DNA of 64,000 nt from Dioscorea cayenensis subsp. rotundata (lineage: Eukaryota; Streptophyta; Magnoliopsida; Dioscoreales; Dioscoreaceae), in the NCBI RefSeq assembly GCF_009730915.1, contig NC_052474.1, positions 4,127,501 through 4,191,500 of the forward strand, read 5' to 3'. Positions 61,030 through 64,000 of the stretch are shown here, one piece after another. Made by a program: the position numbers and the translations under genes. The number at the start of each line of letters is the position of its first letter. Position 1 is the first letter of the stretch. The notes beneath the pieces are model-generated. The model was given only the letters and a program-made list of their open reading frames with translations. It did not search any database and was not told the origin of the DNA.

Positions 61030-61190
61030 GTTTAAGTCTGAAATATAAGGTTTTTAAACTAGAACTCTCGCTATTAAACAGAGATATAAAATGTTAAACG
61101 AGACCCATTTTTGTTAAACAGTAGACGAGAATACTTTAAACAGAGACAACAAATGTTAAACTCAGAACATCTCATTTCTTAAACGTCAAC
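61030..61190 (-). repeat. 21-bp periodic TTAAAC array 8
   Basis: Motif starts at 61032, 61054, 61074, 61094, 61114, 61136, 61156 and 61179 (spacing 22, 20, 20, 20, 22, 20, 23). It lies in the right part of the MULE, before its non-coding terminal region (61200-61924). Confidence 0.7.
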
Positions 61191-62168
61191 CTCATTTGCA
61201 GAAACGCAACCATATCAAACAAAACGGAAATGTATATTATAAATATTACACAAATCATATAATCGAAAAACTAATTCGATAGTGTATACATACGAAAATG
61301 CAAAACAAAACAAAACCCCAAACCAAGAAATCTCCCTCGAGACTAACAAAACCCCCAAAAGTGAGAAATCCCTCGCAGACTTCAATATCTTCCAACAAAA
61401 ACAGGAGCACAAAACAAAACCGAAAAAAATCTTCTTTTAGAATGTAGCAGCTTAACATAAAACCATACTCAATACCTTAGATTTCAAATCGATGAAATGC
61501 CAACTAGTCAGCATGGGGACTTCTCCTTCGAGATCACGGGTGGAAAGGGAAAAGTCGATGAAATGCCGACTACGGAGGCTTCACGTGAGAGACAACTTCG
61601 GAGACAGCTTTCGAAATGAAAAAGTCAAGACGTGAGTTGAGAAAAAGCAATTAAACTAGCTCCAATAAATTGCCTCTCGGGAGTTACCCTACTGAAAACC
61701 GCCCACTTCCTCTCAAATCGCCAGACGACCGGGCAGCCCACGACTCCCCATGCAAGGGTATTTTTCGTCCAAAAAAATTTGAAACTCACTGTTCACATCC
61801 GTTACAGGGTTTGGGGGTTTGAAAAACATAGAGTTTAAAAGGAGGGGGATTTTGGGGATTGCAAAACTAACGGAGTGTTTTTGGCAATTTTACAAACTTA
61901 AAGGGTTTTTTTGGCAATTTCCACAAATATTAATGGCCTTGAAAACTTTTCTAGATTTTTGAAAAAATTTTTAAAATACAAACAAATATAGGAGATAGAA
62001 ATTAAGATTAATTAAAAAATTATATTTTATTTTTTTGGTATCTTTAAAAATAATATAAAATATTTTTTTTTTCACAAAATTAAAAAGAAACATTTTTTAT
62101 GATTATTTATTTATGGAGGCCATGGATTGGAGTCGGGATCTCGTTCGGGTGCTCGGAGAGAGGCGAGT

Positions 62169-63914
62169 ATGGCGCAGCGGAGGGCGGCGGCGGGGCGGCC
62201 GTCCGGAACCGACGGCTCCGACTTCTCCTACCGCATGGTCGTCGACCCCAGTGAGTTCTAATGATGTCTGAAATCATTCCCCCTTCTTGTTTTTGAATCC
62301 CTCTTTCTCCTTAATTTTAATGCTAGGGTATACCAAGGTGGCCGAAGGAAAGTCTCGTCTCCGGATCCTGATCGCTGCCCAGGTATCACAAGCTGTTCTG
62401 AATTTGTTGTTTTTTTTTCTTTTTCCTCGAAATCAATTATCATAGATTGGAAAAGTTGGTTTTTTTTTTGTTTGGCATGCGATTGAACCCTCATTTGGAT
62501 TTTTATGAATTGAGCCCTATTTTATGTCGCTAGATATCTAAGAATTCAAATTCCACAGAATCCAGTCTGGAAATGCACAACAAAAAAGCACTTTTTTCCG
62601 TGTTGGTTCTTAGGTGGGTGTTTATTCTCCTCTGAAATTTGTTTGAATTTTTTCGAATTGCAGGGTGTCAGTTTGGTGTTGGCCTCTTTATTGGTGTTTT
62701 TGGCTGCGTCACAAGAAAGGAGCTTTGATAATTTTGCTATTATAACAATTTCAATTGGATTCATATCTCTTTTAATTGGAGAAATAGGTTTGTTTTAGAT
62801 TTCTTCAGTGTTCTCTTCATAATTGTTAAGTGCTTCATAAATTGTTGTTCATATAAGGTTGTCTTTGAATTGGAAGGTCAAAGGCGTAGCCATGTGAATT
62901 TGTTGAGGTTGTATGTCAGTGCATCATCTATTGCAACTGCACTTTCAGTTGCCTGTATCATTCGGAGCAACTTGTTCTTTGAGGTATTATATAAACTATT
63001 CATGCAAAGATAAGTTATGGGGGTTTTTTTTTCCCAATCTGAGAGTTTATGGCTTTGCTGATGGTAAGACGTTATACTAGTTGGTAATTAGCACATTATC
63101 TAGTATGTTTGTTTACTTTGTATTTTTGATGCAGATTATTTTGTGAAGAATAAGACGCATGATGAGACCTTTAGTTTATGAACTTATCTCTGTTAGCCAA
63201 ATGGGGATTGACTGATAAGTACTGTCTTATTAGTCATTTTGGTGGCAAATTGTGCTGTGGAATTCAGCTTGAATGTTTCTATAAATTCTTGTGCCACCAA
63301 CTGCTTTATACAGTTTCTCTTATTTGAACTCAATATAAACCTTCGACTCTATTGTTACAACAGATGTGGTCTGTTCCCTTGTTTGATGAACATAACTGCT
63401 TTAGTGGCAGCAGATTTAATTTTTTTTTTTATTTGTTTATAAGTGATATTTGCTTTTCTCCGCATCTCCTGCATCACTATTGGTTCTTGGCACATGATAA
63501 GCTATCATTATTTCATTAATCTCTAACATATTTGGCCATTCGTTTGTATAATTTTATGCAGATTAAGGCTGATGTTAATTAAAATTTATTTAATCTACTA
63601 AGTTCTACCTGCTTCAATACATGATGGCTGTTGAATCAACTAATGTTTTTGCTGCTATTTTATTTCTTCCTAGGTTATTCAGCATCAGAGCATAGCAGGT
63701 GCCAAAACATATGAGCTGGTTGAGGCTGCTCGCATTTTATTTGGTGAGGGCTAGATACATAATCTCAAACAAATATTTCAGTACTAGGATTCTCTTAACA
63801 TGCTTGCCTGCCTTTTTTATTTTCTTCGTCTTAACAGGTATTTTGCTGCAAGTTTTTGTGATTATCACAACTATCAGCCTGGTGCACAACATGTCACCAA
63901 AAAGAGCTTCCTGA
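62169..63914 (+). CDS. Small four-TM membrane protein, Jagunal-like N-terminus, 6 exons, 171 aa
   Basis: Exons: 62169-62250, 62327-62382, 62664-62787, 62877-62983, 63674-63743, 63838-63914; 516 nt in one frame. The protein starts MAQRRAAAGRPSGTDGSDFS, followed by a short charged segment (YTKVAEGKSRLR) and four hydrophobic stretches: GVSLVLASLLVFLAA, FAIITISIGFISLLI, LYVSASSIATALSVACII and ILFGILLQVFVIITTISLV. The tail is HNMSPKRAS. The GTDGSDF motif near the N-terminus is shared with Jagunal, an ER membrane protein of the animal secretory pathway that also has four TMs. Whether that is homology cannot be judged by eye. The presumed leader contains an overlapping out-of-frame upstream ATG (62114). 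The MULE ends only 245 bp upstream of the ATG. Gene model is firm; function is not. Confidence 0.85.
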
Positions 63915-64000
63915 GCGCAATCTTGGCTCTCTAAATATTTACGTTGGTTCACAAAAACATGAAGATGTTGTGCCAAGCACTAAATCCTGTTTGCAGATTT

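Larger units (their letters stand above)
52786..61924. mobile_element. Mutator-like element (MULE), 9.1 kb, with transposase and Ulp1-like relics
   Basis: The perfect 9-bp direct repeat AAATATTAA at 52777-52785 and 61925-61933 marks the ends; 9 bp is the duplication size of Mutator elements. The left end begins ggaaaattactgc, and the right end reverse-complemented begins gtggaaattgcc. Similarity fades within ~15 bp, so long terminal inverted repeats are absent. Inside are transposase fragments on the plus strand (about 55770-57060) and Ulp1-like fragments on the minus strand (about 60810-57840). Non-TIR MULEs carrying Ulp1-like genes (Kaonashi, KI) are known from Arabidopsis and other plants. 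Coding stretches are unusually CpG-rich for this window and alternate with AT-rich ~21-bp periodic arrays. The element appears decayed and non-autonomous. Confidence 0.8.

Overview
This is a plant nuclear genomic window: intron-rich genes of flowering-plant families, AT-rich intergenic DNA with many microsatellites, and several classes of plant transposon. GC-rich 5' exons (IQD, CSN1) in AT-rich surroundings suggest a monocot; a non-grass monocot such as yam is only a guess. I rebuilt gene models by hand from splice sites, reading frame and remembered family sequences; nothing was aligned by computer.

Layout. 1-771: first coding exon of an IQD calmodulin-binding protein (minus), running off the left edge. 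3724-11418: complete 17-exon PAS-domain Raf-like MAPKKK (minus, 817 aa). 14721-21068: complete 6-exon COP9 signalosome subunit 1 (minus, 437 aa), with one apparent GC-AG intron and a MITE in intron 4. 21958-24137: 9-exon CYP87A-type cytochrome P450 (minus) with an apparent one-base homopolymer frameshift. 24.6-37.7 kb is a transposon and repeat field: hAT-like MITE, five ~390-bp tandem repeats, a decayed 3.7-kb LINE inside a ~135-bp flanking duplication, a possible Helitron and a solo LTR. 41880-43847: intronless GRAS gene of the SCL28/DLT type (plus, 655 aa) with a cluster of mitotic MSA elements upstream. 45457-48556: 7-exon BIG BROTHER-type RING-H2 E3 ligase (plus, 244 aa). 51524-52523 is a 1000-N assembly gap. 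52786-61924 is a 9.1-kb Mutator-like element (MULE) flanked by a perfect 9-bp target duplication. 62169-63914: complete 6-exon small four-TM protein (plus, 171 aa), N-terminally reminiscent of Jagunal.

The host genes are not a functional cluster. Several act in growth or signalling (CSN1 in cullin-ligase control, SCL28 in G2/M and cell size, BIG BROTHER in organ size, Raf-like kinase in stress or ABA signalling), but their proximity looks incidental.

The most unusual object is the MULE. It carries relics of a transposase on the plus strand, whose catalytic core appears deleted, and relics of a Ulp1-like protease gene on the minus strand. Between its coding pieces lie at least eight AT-rich arrays in which a TTTAAA-centred motif recurs about every 21 bp, i.e. 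every two helical turns. The motif orientation follows the direction of the gene it interrupts in most arrays. I know of no description of such arrays. The other strong signals are the MSA cluster upstream of SCL28 and the CYP87A frameshift.
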